DNA of 64,000 bases from Aquimarina agarivorans (GTDB lineage Bacteria; Bacteroidota; Bacteroidia; Flavobacteriales; Flavobacteriaceae), in contig NZ_AFPB01000124.1 of NCBI RefSeq assembly GCF_000218485.1, forward strand, positions 1 to 64,000, in the 5' to 3' direction. Within the stretch, counting starts at the first letter, position 1. Every line of letters starts with the position of its first letter. Of the stretch, positions 37,335-45,543 are shown one piece after another. Under the pieces are notes generated by a model, which saw only the letters and a program-made list of their open reading frames with translations, was not told where the DNA came from and searched no databases. Made by a program: the position numbers and the translations under genes.

Positions 37335-38672
37335 ATGTTTAAAAAAATATTAATTGCCAACCGAGGCGAAATTGCACTTCGTGTCATTCGTACTTGTAAG
37401 GAAATGGGCATTAAAACAGTTGCTGTATACTCTACTGCCGATGCTGATAGTTTACACGTACGCTTTGCCGATGAAGCCGTATGTATTGGTCCTGCACCAA
37501 GTAATGAATCCTACTTAAAAATTTCAAGTATTATTGCTGCTGCAGAAATTACAAACGCCGATGCCATTCACCCTGGCTACGGTTTTTTGTCTGAAAACGC
37601 TAACTTTTCAAAAATTTGTGAAGAGCACGATATCAAATTTATTGGGGCTAGTGCCGAAATGATCAACCGCATGGGGGATAAAGCTTCCGCGAAAGCGACC
37701 ATGATCGAAGCAGGCGTTCCCACTGTACCAGGATCCGAAGGGGTGTTGGAATCCTTTGAAGAAACTGTAAAATTGGCCGAGGAAGTAGGCTACCCAGTAA
37801 TGCTAAAAGCTACTGCTGGAGGTGGAGGAAAAGGAATGCGAGCAGTTTGGGCTGCAGAAGACCTTGAAAAAGCCTGGGAAGATGCTCGTCAGGAAGCAAA
37901 AGCATGTTTCGGAAACGATGGCATGTATTTGGAAAAGCTTATTGAAGAGCCTAGACATATTGAAATACAAATTGTTGGGGACAGTAAAGGAAAAGCCTGT
38001 CACTTGTCCGAAAGAGATTGCTCCGTACAACGCCGCCATCAAAAACTAACCGAAGAAACACCGTCGCCATTTATGACGGATGAACTAAGGGAAGCCATGG
38101 GGAACGCCGCAGTAAAAGCTGCAGAATTTATCAAATACGAAGGCGCAGGAACCGTAGAATTTTTGGTTGATAAACACCGGAATTTCTATTTTATGGAAAT
38201 GAATACCCGTATTCAGGTAGAACACCCAATCACGGAAGAGGTAGTAAACTATGATTTAATTCGAGAACAAATTTTAGTAGCGTCAGGAACACCTATTTCA
38301 GGGAAAAATTATTTTCCAGAATTACACTCAATCGAATGCCGTATCAATGCGGAAGATCCGCATAACGGATTCAGACCATCACCAGGAAAAATTACAAATT
38401 TACATATTCCAGGAGGTCACGGTGTACGTGTAGATACACATGTGTATAGTGGTTACATGATACCTCCTAATTACGATTCCATGATAGCAAAGCTTATTAC
38501 CACAGCACAAACGCGTGATGAAGCGATCAATAAAATGAAGCGTGCTTTGGATGAATTTATTATCGAAGGTATAAAAACAACCATTCCTTTCCACAGGCAA
38601 TTAATGGATCATCCAGACTATGTAGCTGGTGATTATACCACAAAATTTATGGAAGATTTTGAAATTCAATAA
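37335..38672 (+). CDS. accC: Acetyl-CoA carboxylase, biotin carboxylase subunit
   Basis: This 445-residue ATP-grasp enzyme opens with [22 protein letters not shown]. It carries the Gly-rich ATP loop ([13 protein letters not shown]), the bicarbonate and biotin site ([17 protein letters not shown]), and a C-terminal closure domain ([15 protein letters not shown]). It carboxylates biotin on AccB using ATP and bicarbonate. It is the last gene of the fabH-accB-accC unit, ending just before a strong terminator. The carboxyltransferase genes are not in the window. Confidence 0.98.
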   Translation: MFKKILIANRGEIALRVIRTCKEMGIKTVAVYSTADADSLHVRFADEAVCIGPAPSNESYLKISSIIAAAEITNADAIHPGYGFLSENANFSKICEEHDIKFIGASAEMINRMGDKASAKATMIEAGVPTVPGSEGVLESFEETVKLAEEVGYPVMLKATAGGGGKGMRAVWAAEDLEKAWEDARQEAKACFGNDGMYLEKLIEEPRHIEIQIVGDSKGKACHLSERDCSVQRRHQKLTEETPSPFMTDELREAMGNAAVKAAEFIKYEGAGTVEFLVDKHRNFYFMEMNTRIQVEHPITEEVVNYDLIREQILVASGTPISGKNYFPELHSIECRINAEDPHNGFRPSPGKITNLHIPGGHGVRVDTHVYSGYMIPPNYDSMIAKLITTAQTRDEAINKMKRALDEFIIEGIKTTIPFHRQLMDHPDYVAGDYTTKFMEDFEIQ

Positions 38673-38689
38673 ACGCTTAAAATGATAAC

Positions 38690-38726
38690 AAAAAAAACCT
38701 CAACTTGTAAGTTGGGGCTTTTTTTA
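38690..38726 (+). terminator. Rho-independent terminator of fabH-accBC
   Basis: CCTCAAC (38698-38704) pairs with GTTGGGG (38711-38717) across a 6-base loop. An A run precedes it and seven T follow. It begins about 20 bp after the accC stop. Confidence 0.9.
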
Positions 38727-39096
38727 TGAAAAAATCATACGTTTAATATCATTTCGTGTTTGAATTTGCCTTAGAGAAAAATGATGGGTTTAGGAGTCAT
38801 ACAAATCAGAAAAATAAGCATAGCATGTGTTACGGTTCTTTTTTATGTTGATGTAGAATTTGTAAATGCGCATTTTAATTCAGTGAATTCGTATAGGTAA
38901 TTGTTTAAACTTGGTCAGCATTGTTTCAAATGATTCTTAATATTAAGAAAAAGGTTTTAATTATTTGAAAATTAAGCGTCTAAAATAAAAATAAGCTTTA
39001 AAAATTTGGTGATTCGAAAAATCCTGATAGTTTTGGAGATATGTCTGTACTGATTCACATATAAAATTGTTGTAAACAAGCTCAAAAACGATACTA
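38727..39096. other. Gene-free interval before the cupin gene
   Basis: These 370 bases hold no coding frame, hairpin or promoter that I can support. The sequence marks the change from the fatty-acid genes to the accessory stretch. Confidence 0.5.
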
Positions 39097-39462
39097 ATGG
39101 AAATAAATAAAGTTAATTTAGATTCAAAACTAAAGACATTTAACGAATATTGGACACCAAAAATAGTTGGAGAATTAAACAATCAATTTGTTAAAATAGC
39201 AAAGTTCAAAGGAGAGTTTGTAATGCATAAACACGAATTTGAAGATGAACTTTTTTATGTAATTGATGGAAAATTATTCATCGAATTAACAGATAAGACT
39301 TTAGAAATAAATAAAGGTGAATTTGTTGTCATTCCAAAAGGAGTAGAACATAAGCCATTTGCACCTGAAGAAGTTAGTGTAATGTTATTTGAACCAGCAT
39401 CAACACTAAACACTGGAAATACACAAAATGAGTTAACCGTATCAGAATTAGATAAAATTTAG
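39097..39462 (+). CDS. Cupin-domain protein
   Basis: This 121-residue protein is a single small beta-barrel. Cupin motif 1 is seen in VMHKHEFEDELFYVIDGKLFIEL (H-x-H, then E, then G). Motif 2 is in KGEFVVIPKGVEHKPFAPEE (P-x-G-x-x-H). The metal-binding His/Glu set is complete, so it probably binds a divalent metal. Members of this class are often mannose-isomerase-like or sensory; the substrate is unknown. It stands alone at the left edge of the repeat-bounded accessory stretch. Confidence 0.82.
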   Translation: MEINKVNLDSKLKTFNEYWTPKIVGELNNQFVKIAKFKGEFVMHKHEFEDELFYVIDGKLFIELTDKTLEINKGEFVVIPKGVEHKPFAPEEVSVMLFEPASTLNTGNTQNELTVSELDKI

Positions 39463-39586
39463 TTTGTAAAATGAAATTTGCTCATACTAACATTATAAGT
39501 TTAAATTGGAAAAACTTGCTGATTTTTATATAAGAACTTTTGACTGAAAGGAAATTTTGTTGAATTACAAAGTGGAGATAGCCAGT

Positions 39587-39955
39587 TTACAACACATAAA
39601 GCATTCGTCTTGCCGATAGGCTATAGATGAATGCGATGTTGACTGACCCGGTGATGGATTTATGGGGAAAGTGGTGAGGGATGCTCCTTAATTTCAAAAA
39701 GTATTAAAAAGTTCAAGCCCGTTTTTAAAAGACTTCACTGCTTGATCCCCTCTCTAGCTAGCAAAAAACGAATCCATTATTACAGATTATAAGTTTTATG
39801 TTCGTTTAATCCAATTTTAAGCTATTTCCTCTAAGTTTAGACAATATTTATCCTGTCCCTATTATGGGATTATTTAAAAATCTTTGTCGTCTTTAGTTTT
39901 TGTAGCCAGTGCTTTGGTGGACCTCGCACCCCAAAGTAAGCAATGATTTGCAAAA
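39587..39955 (-). mobile_element. Left direct-repeat copy: decayed 3' end of IS91-like element
   Basis: This block is repeated at 41247-41569 in the same orientation. Shared segments include GCATTCGTCTT, AGATGAATGCGATGTTGAC, CTTCACTGCTTGATCCCC and TTTGGTGGACCTCGCACCCC. The left copy has about 50 extra bases (39642-39693) absent from the right copy. Its minus strand contains the end of a transposase-like frame and, beyond it, a palindrome, the layout expected for an IS91-family 3' (origin) end. Family assignment is inference from the decayed protein. Confidence 0.55.
39601..39634. repeat. Palindrome in left repeat (candidate oriIS-like hairpin)
   Basis: The arms GCATTCGTCT and AGATGAATGC pair with one G-T wobble, and an inner GCC/GGC stem with a GATA loop extends the hairpin. 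The same structure occurs at 41261-41294 with compensating or neutral changes outside the main arms. Confidence 0.6.
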
Positions 39956-40115
39956 GTCCCTTTTTTACATTTAGGGCAAAGACGCTGGTTCTCCTTAGCC
40001 TTTTCCGCTTTAACATTTAGTGGACTTTTAGCCAATGTCGCTTACAGTTTATTTAGGTTGAATCTACTGCTTCGGTTATCGTTAAAAAAACGTTTTGAAG
40101 TTGCAGTTATGTGCC
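39870..40115 (-). pseudogene. Decayed IS91-family transposase C-terminus
   Basis: On the minus strand one frame gives RIGRHITATSKRFFNDN, a stop, then AKENQRLCPKCKKGT. After one extra base a neighbouring frame continues TLQIIAYFGVRGPPKHWLQK and ends KTTKIFK-stop at 39870. A C-P-x-C-x-x-G zinc motif followed by R-G-P-P near the C-terminus is how I remember IS91-family (rolling-circle) transposases ending. Stops and frameshifts show that the gene is dead. Recognition is from memory of the family, so confidence is moderate. Confidence 0.5.
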
Positions 40116-40453
40116 TACCTATCCTGCCTTATAGCCTCATAAAAAAATATTCCTCAGAACTAACGGCACAGTCTGGCTTACTTCAATCATTGGGTCATAC
40201 CAATCAACCTTGCCACTTGCTTTACTTAGAAGCGTTGCTTCCTCGTATCCGGAACTCGCACCCTTTGGGACATTCTTTATTTAAATGAACTATATTTACC
40301 ATTCAAGGCACACACAATGTATAAAAAAACATAGGGCGTTTGTACTAAATCGAAAGTTCTGTGCTTGTTAACAAAGTCCGCTAAATATAAAATTTGGCAT
40401 TTATAGTAAAAAAGATAAAAGCAAAATATTTATATTGAGCTAAGTAATAAATC

Positions 40454-40487
40454 GAAACGTAAGTGCTTGTCACCTGCCCTACGTTTC
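40454..40487. repeat. Hairpin upstream of higBA
   Basis: GAAACGTA (40454-40461) pairs perfectly with TACGTTTC (40480-40487); a small GTG/CAC stem lies inside the loop. The left arm belongs to a motif, AAATCGAAAnnTnnGTGCTTGT, that also appears about 102 bp upstream at 40347. It could be the terminal structure of a mobile element or cassette. Confidence 0.45.
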
Positions 40488-40525
40488 TTATACTGAACGT
40501 TGCCCATAATGCTGAAAAAACACAA

Positions 40526-40546
40526 AAGTTATCAATTTGGTAACTT
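40526..40546. promoter_or_regulatory. Candidate HigA operator
   Basis: AAGTTATCAA and TTGGTAACTT form a 21-bp inverted repeat with one mismatched pair, centred about 40 bp before higB. It ends 6 bp before the -7 box, so a protein bound here would block the promoter. Autorepression by the HTH antitoxin is standard for higBA; assignment of this palindrome is inference. Confidence 0.6.
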
Positions 40547-40552
40547 TTTTAG

Positions 40553-40560
40553 TATATTTG
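40553..40560 (+). promoter_or_regulatory. higBA -7 promoter box
   Basis: TATATTTG is an exact match to the Bacteroidota TAnnTTTG box, 16 bp before the higB start and immediately downstream of the operator palindrome. Confidence 0.65.
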
Positions 40561-40576
40561 CGTCAAACAAATTGAA

Positions 40577-40870
40577 GTGAAAATATTTTCGAGAGGAACG
40601 TTGCGAGATTTTTGGGAAAAGCACAGTAATTGCGAATTACAATTGAAGACATGGTATCGTGAAACTGAAAAATCAGATTGGTCGACTATTAACGACCTCA
40701 AATCGGAATATCCAAATGCAAGTATTTTAAAAGACAATCGGATTGTTTTTAATATTAAAGGAAATGATTACCGATTGATTGTAAAATTTAACTTTGAGCA
40801 TCAACTTGCGTGGGTACGTTTTATAGGAACGCACGCTGAATATGACAAAATTAACGCAAACGAAATTTAA
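40577..40870 (+). CDS. higB: HigB family toxin (mRNA interferase)
   Basis: This 97-residue basic protein has the HigB_toxin pattern: MKIFSRGTLRDFWEKHSNCE, W-Y-R-E-T-E-K-S-D-W, a DLKSEYPNASILKDNRIVFNIKGNDYRLIVKF core, and WVRFIGTHAEYDKI at the end. The family cleaves ribosome-associated mRNA when free of its antitoxin. It is the first gene of the pair, toxin before antitoxin, which is the reversed order typical of higBA. The stop is followed after one base by the antitoxin ATG. The module lies between two copies of a decayed mobile-element end. Confidence 0.88.
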   Translation: MKIFSRGTLRDFWEKHSNCELQLKTWYRETEKSDWSTINDLKSEYPNASILKDNRIVFNIKGNDYRLIVKFNFEHQLAWVRFIGTHAEYDKINANEI

Positions 40871-40871
40871 G

Positions 40872-41228
40872 ATGAATATTAAACCGATTAGAAACGAGGT
40901 AGATTACCACAAAGCACTTGAGCGTTTAGAAGTAATCTTTGATGCCAAAAGAGGAACTGACGAAGGCGATGAATTGGAAATTCTTGCAATAATTATTGAC
41001 AACTACGAAAAGGACAATTTTCCAATCGGAATGCCAGACCCAATTTCAGCTATAAACTTTAGAATGGAGCAAATGGGATTGAAACAAAAAGACTTAGTCG
41101 AAATGATTGGTTTTAAAAGTCGAGTAAGCGAAATAATGAACAAAAAACGCAAACTGACTTTAGATATGATCAGAAAACTAAACGAAAAGTTACACATTCC
41201 AACAGAAGTGTTGATACAAGATTATTAA
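40872..41228 (+). CDS. higA: HigA family HTH antitoxin
   Basis: A 118-residue protein from the ATG at 40872, one base after the toxin stop. An earlier in-frame ATG at 40842 inside higB would add ten residues and is less likely. The N-terminal half (IRNEVDYHKALERLEVIFDA...DELEILAIIIDNYE) is the toxin-binding part. The C-terminal half is an Xre-type helix-turn-helix (LKQKDLVEMIGFKSRVSEIMN). It neutralises HigB and should repress the shared promoter through the upstream palindrome. The coding frame ends about 20 bp before the right-hand repeat begins. Confidence 0.88.
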   Translation: MNIKPIRNEVDYHKALERLEVIFDAKRGTDEGDELEILAIIIDNYEKDNFPIGMPDPISAINFRMEQMGLKQKDLVEMIGFKSRVSEIMNKKRKLTLDMIRKLNEKLHIPTEVLIQDY

Positions 41229-41246
41229 AGGCATGGCGGAAAGCAC

Positions 41247-41569
41247 TATAATACATAAAGCATTCGTCTTACCGATAGGCTGTAGATGAATGCGATGTTG
41301 ACCAATGCCAAAAAGTATTAAAAAGTACAAGCCCGTTTTTAAAAGACTTCACTGCTTGATCCCCTCTCTAGCTAGCAAAAAATGAATCCATTATTACAGA
41401 TTATAAGTTTTATGTGGGTACTAATTTGATTTTAAGCTATTTTCTTTAAGTTTAGACAATATTTATCCTGACCCTATAAAAGGGATTTTAAAAAAATCTA
41501 TGTCGTCTTTAGTTTATGTAGCAAGCGCTTTGGTGGACCTCGCACCCCAAAGTAAGCGATAATTTGCAA
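41247..41569 (-). mobile_element. Right direct-repeat copy: decayed 3' end of IS91-like element
   Basis: This is the second copy of the block at 39587-39955, shorter by about 50 bases near its left end. Its minus strand still encodes LQIIAYFGVRGPPKRLLHK and a stop, so the same transposase C-terminus is present in more truncated form. Similarity to the left copy stops at about 41569, exactly where an unrelated receptor gene begins in mid-domain. That position therefore marks the old junction. Confidence 0.55.
41261..41294. repeat. Palindrome in right repeat
   Basis: GCATTCGTCT and AGATGAATGC arms as in the left copy, with loop-side changes (TACCGATAGGCTGT). It begins 33 bp after the higA stop. 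Confidence 0.6.
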
Positions 41570-42266
41570 TGGTATTGTTACGTATCTGGCAGGCAATTCG
41601 TTTGCAAAATATCTTGTTATAGCTTGGACATGTTATTGCACTACGATTGTCATCTATATGCTAACAGTATTTGCGGTGCTCCCAGAAAATGTATTTACAC
41701 TCAATGCCTATATGATGGGATCCGTGTTGGAAGCCATTTTGCTCTCCTTAGCCGTTGTTGATCGATACCGTACGTTGGAAACAGAAAAATTGGATTTAGT
41801 AACGCAATTAATTTCTAAAGAAAAAGATATTTCATTGAGAACAAGGGAGATTTTGTCTCTGCAAATGCAAAGTGTAAAAAAATTGCAGTCAAAAATAAAA
41901 ATTGCCGAAGATTTACAAAAAGTAATTAAAAATAAAACTAAGGTGGATACGTATTCTATTTTAGCAGATATTCGGTCAAGTAAATTAGAAGATGAAAAAG
42001 TGTTGGTTATTAAACAGCAAATTGCCGAGCATAATGCAAGTTTTATTTTTCAACTTACAGGGAAGTTTCCCAATTTGTCAAAAACAGATATTGAAATTGC
42101 GACCTTTTCTAAAATGAAACTGACTCGAAAAGAAATTGCAGAACTTAGAGGAACTACGGTACATGCCGTAAAAATGGCAAGGGCCAGACTAAAAAAGAAA
42201 TTAAGTCTTACTTCTGATGATAGTTTAGAAGATTTTTTAAATGTAATAAACGAAAAGCAAGCGTAG
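41570..42266 (+). pseudogene. 5'-truncated 7TM/LuxR-type signalling receptor
   Basis: The frame open from about 41570 begins in the middle of a membrane domain: GIVTYLAGNSFAKYLVIAW, a helix with YMLTVFAVLPENVFTLNAY, then GSVLEAILLSLAVVDRYRTLETEK. This matches the end of a 7TMR-DISM membrane domain. A coiled coil (EKDISLRTREILSLQMQS) and a LuxR-like helix-turn-helix (LTRKEIAELRGTTVHAVKMARARLK) follow. An intact relative would have a signal peptide, an extracellular domain and all seven helices. These are missing and are replaced by the mobile-element remnant. An internal Met at 41658 could still give a 202-residue cytoplasmic fragment with the DNA-binding domain, so residual function is possible. 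Confidence 0.75.
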
Positions 42267-42400
42267 GTGAATACAATCGTATAACTTTTTAGTTTTTAAG
42301 GCTAAAAAAAACATTCTGAAACTACAAGAGTATCTGCAGGAAGAATTCTTTACAGCGATCATGTTTCTGAATATTTTAAATAGAAAGTATTGTTCTTGCA

Positions 42401-43839
42401 CTACAAATCCATTGAAAGACCTATTTGGGTCGAAAAATAAAGCGGTTTGTAGCTGTCAGTGTTTTTACTAGCATTGTTTAAATGATATTTGAATAAAGGC
42501 TCTACGCTCAATGAAACATTATCCAATAGCTTGTATGTAAAGCTCGATCCGATAGTAATGCCATAGGTAAATTGTTTTAATCCCTTATCACTGATATTGC
42601 TGGTATTTCTATTTAAATCAAAGTCTTGTGATCCAGAATGGATGATAATGCCACTTTTTTGTAGAATTAAAAAGCTAGCACCACCTATTAAGGATACACT
42701 AAACCATTTTTTAAAAATTTGATGACCTATTTCTGCAGAAATTTCATGATAGTCTAATTTTTGAGTAAGTGAAAAAGTTTCTTGATTACCTATGTCTTGC
42801 TTAACAATAGTAGGTAAAAATATTCCAGAACTTGATAAGGTTCCCGTATTAACAATATCAGATTGTATATCGTCAACTTTTGTGCTTATTTTTAGTCTAT
42901 TATACCCTAATCGTATCGATTTTTTTTTCGAAATTAAGGAAGAAAAAACAAGACCATAATTCAAAGTAAGCCTACCACTTTTAGAATTTCCCGAAAATTT
43001 ATCATTAATTAATGAACCACTTAATGGGATGTTATATAAGGGTATAGTGTGAATAGTAAGGTTCAATTTTTGGACTTTCTCATTTTGAATAGGTTTCAAA
43101 TATAGTAAGGTGTCATTTTTGGTTTTTTTAGGTATACTATCTTTTTCAGTTAATACTTTTTTCGGATTTAAATTTTCTTTATTTGGTTTATTAAAAGCAG
43201 AAATAGCTCCACTTAGGCTGTTTTTCTTATCGGTAGGAGTACTTACGATACCTGCTTTTACAATGAGTTTTTCTGTAGTATTTGTAATAATCCCATTTAG
43301 ATTATTATTTGAATTTTTATTGACTTTTTTAGCAATTGATGTAGGTTTTATAGTTCTTGATTTTATAAGGTTTGATCCTTTTTTGGTATAAGGTGAGTTG
43401 TATTTGGTTGCATCACCAATTGGATTGTTATTGGTGGTTTTTTTAATTTGGGCATTTACTAAATTAACAACAGGAGTATTTGTTAAGTTATCTTTTTGAA
43501 TACTATCCTGTGAAACAATTTTGTTATTTGATGCGTTTTTTAAAGTTTTTGTAACCGCATTAGAAGCATTATAGCAACTATCGTTTGTTATTTTTTTCTC
43601 GAAAGAGGTTGTTTTTGAAAATATGCCTGTCAAAACAGTGTTACGTTGAACAATCATAATACCTGAAAGTAATAATGCTATTATTGATAAGCCCACTAAT
43701 TTTGAAAAGTAAGTGGGTTTGTTTTTTTTCTTTTATTTAATTTAACTTCAATATGATCCCAAGTGATATTTTCAGAAGATCTCTCAAAATCAGATAAGCG
43801 TTCTTTGAAAATTTTTCCTATATCTTTTTTGTTATCCAT
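42401..43839 (-). pseudogene. Membrane-anchored sigma-factor partner with C-terminal barrel, frameshifted
   Basis: A start at 43839 overlaps the sigma-factor stop by 8 bp and encodes a cytoplasmic head (MDNKKDIGKIFKERLSDFER...ENITWDHIEVKLNKRKK). The frame then shifts. Adding one base to the eight-base homopolymer at 43722-43729 joins it to NKPTYFSKLVGLSIIALLLS, a transmembrane helix. A Lys/Asn/Thr-rich spacer and an outer-membrane-barrel-like C-terminus (RLTLNYGLVFSSLISKKKSI, later SVEPLFKYHLNNAS) follow. The total would be 479 residues. Without the correction, only the part from 43696 is open. Its position after an ECF sigma gene and the cytoplasmic head suggest an anti-sigma role. The frame break may be a sequencing error. 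Confidence 0.7.
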
Positions 43840-44386
43840 TACTTAGCACCGTTTTTTTTTGATCATCAACTTCGCTAATAATCATTGTTTTTAGTAAAGC
43901 TTTAGCTCTGTGTAAATTAGATTTTGAGGTTCCCTCTGAAATAGCGAGCATTTTGGCTATTTCCTTATGTGTATAATCATCTAATTCATATAAATTAAAG
44001 ACTAATTTGTATTGTGTAGGTAACTTTTGAATAAATGAAAATAGCTCGTCAATAGAAAAATTGACCAATTCAACATCAATATCAGTGTCAGAAATCATAT
44101 CTTCTTTTATAGATGTGTCCGAAAAAAAATTGTCTCTATATTTATCAATAGCTTTATTAATAGTAATCCTTTTCATCCATCCTTCAAAAGATCCTTTAAA
44201 TTTATACTGGTCAATTTTTTCAAAAATAGCAAGGAATGAATCCTGAAGATTATCCTCAGCTTCATTATAATTTTTACAATATTTTAAGCACAAAGCGAAA
44301 AGTCTATCTTTATAAGTATAGAACAATTCACTTTGTGCTTCTCTATTATTTTTTTTACATTTTTTTATGAGCTCTCTATCATTCAA
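43832..44386 (-). CDS. RNA polymerase ECF-type sigma factor
   Basis: This 184-residue protein has region 2 (AQSELFYTYKDRLFALCLKY...AEDNLQDSFLAIFEKIDQYKFKGSFEGWMKRI) and region 4 (LPTQYKLVFNLYELDDYTHKEIAKMLAISEGTSKSNLHRAKALLK). These are the standard parts of a sigma-70 family ECF factor. It directs RNA polymerase to a small stress or surface regulon. The downstream gene starts within its last codons, so the two are translationally coupled, as for sigma/anti-sigma pairs. A 347-residue lipoprotein gene lies 113 bp upstream on the same strand. Confidence 0.92.
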   Translation of the reverse strand: MNDRELIKKCKKNNREAQSELFYTYKDRLFALCLKYCKNYNEAEDNLQDSFLAIFEKIDQYKFKGSFEGWMKRITINKAIDKYRDNFFSDTSIKEDMISDTDIDVELVNFSIDELFSFIQKLPTQYKLVFNLYELDDYTHKEIAKMLAISEGTSKSNLHRAKALLKTMIISEVDDQKKTVLSNG

Positions 44387-44499
44387 TAGAATACTGGTAT
44401 TATAATATTAACAGCTTTTACTTGTTTACTTTAGACTAATAAAAAGCGAAAGGTTGCGTCGACCAGTACATATAATTGAGAAGATTTTAAAATAGTCTA

Positions 44500-45543
44500 T
44501 TAATCTTCTGAATCACAGGGTTCTGCAAACAACACGATTCTCGTAATTTCTGAATCTAGCGTAACAGTATCTTTCGTTTGTACAAATATAACCTGTGGAT
44601 TTACTTTATTGGAATAACCATCGGTTTCAAGTTTATTAAGTTCTTGCTCGGCATCAATTATGTTTTCAAAAAAAGATAATTCTACATTAGTAGTTTCCTC
44701 TTCATTTTTGAAAGAAGTTATACATTCAATATAATCATCAAATACATAAAGTGCCTTTTCATTATCATCTGTAGCGCATTCTCTAAATTCAACATAATCA
44801 CAGTTATTTTCAATAGTACAATTACTTTTGATGTAATACAATTGTTCATCATTCTCAATTTGAATAGTATCATCATTAATTATAGTTGCTATCCAGTCAA
44901 AATTCCAATCTTTTGCAACTTCTGAATCTCCTTCTAAATGAATATTTATATGCAGTTGATCTTCTATAAATAATGATATCCACGAGGTGCGATAGGCATC
45001 ACCGTTATGATAAAATATACCTGTTCCATCATCATAAAAATCCATTAAAGATGCATCGTATACCATATTCTCGGTTTCTGATTTTATTTTCCAAACGCAG
45101 TTTTCTTCTTCAAGTAGCGTGTTGCAATAATTAATAATCTGATCGTCAATACAAGCTTCAATAGCTTCTTTTAAAGCTTTGTTACCATTGATACTTATAG
45201 TATTGCCACTCTTGGTAGTTCCGTTAATTGGGTAGCTTATGCCAATTGTATTATCGTCAGTAACTTGATTTAAAAGCGAAACAAATTCAGTGTTTTCATT
45301 AACAATTACGGCTTCAGTAATCTGACCTTCATTGTCATATAAATACACATTAAAAGGATATATAAATGTCAAACATACCACATCGGAATCATTGGTTTGA
45401 GTGGTTGATAATTGTTTTAAATTTACAAATAGCTCTGAGTTGGTATCAATTTTTGCAATTGGAATGCTCAATTCAAAAGGTTCTTTTTCGCAAGAAAAAA
45501 ATAGTACGAGAATTGATAATAATAATAACAGTTTCGTTTTCAT
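44500..45543 (-). CDS. Lipoprotein of unknown function upstream of the sigma factor
   Basis: This 347-residue protein has a lipoprotein signal (LLLLLSILVLFFSC-E). The first mature half is beta-rich (VCLTFIYPFNVYLYDNEGQITEAVIVN). A middle lipocalin-like stretch follows (CVWKIKSETENMVYDASLMD...DGTGIFYHNGDAYRTSWISL), then a C-terminal part with paired cysteines. It should sit on the periplasmic or outer face of a membrane. It reads toward the sigma gene 113 bp away. Lipoproteins of this layout often accompany ECF sigma genes in flavobacteria; no enzymatic motif is seen. Confidence 0.75.
   Translation of the reverse strand: MKTKLLLLLSILVLFFSCEKEPFELSIPIAKIDTNSELFVNLKQLSTTQTNDSDVVCLTFIYPFNVYLYDNEGQITEAVIVNENTEFVSLLNQVTDDNTIGISYPINGTTKSGNTISINGNKALKEAIEACIDDQIINYCNTLLEEENCVWKIKSETENMVYDASLMDFYDDGTGIFYHNGDAYRTSWISLFIEDQLHINIHLEGDSEVAKDWNFDWIATIINDDTIQIENDEQLYYIKSNCTIENNCDYVEFRECATDDNEKALYVFDDYIECITSFKNEEETTNVELSFFENIIDAEQELNKLETDGYSNKVNPQVIFVQTKDTVTLDSEITRIVLFAEPCDSED

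Larger units (their letters stand above)
39463..40576. other. Gene-free interval with decayed IS91-like sequence and hairpins
   Basis: No intact gene is present. The interval holds the left copy of a direct repeat (39587-39955), a palindrome (39601-39634), a decayed transposase C-terminus on the minus strand (about 40115-39870), a second hairpin (40454-40487) and the higBA operator and promoter. A 76-codon plus-strand frame (40058-40288) overlaps the decayed transposase and looks like an accident. Confidence 0.55.

Noticed and set aside
40058..40288. 76-residue plus-strand frame upstream of higBA
   Set aside because: It overlaps the decayed minus-strand transposase and has no recognisable domain or promoter.
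41564..41761. 65-residue Cys-rich plus-strand frame at the repeat junction
   Set aside because: It is out of frame with the truncated receptor, whose neighbouring frame reads as a sensible membrane helix.
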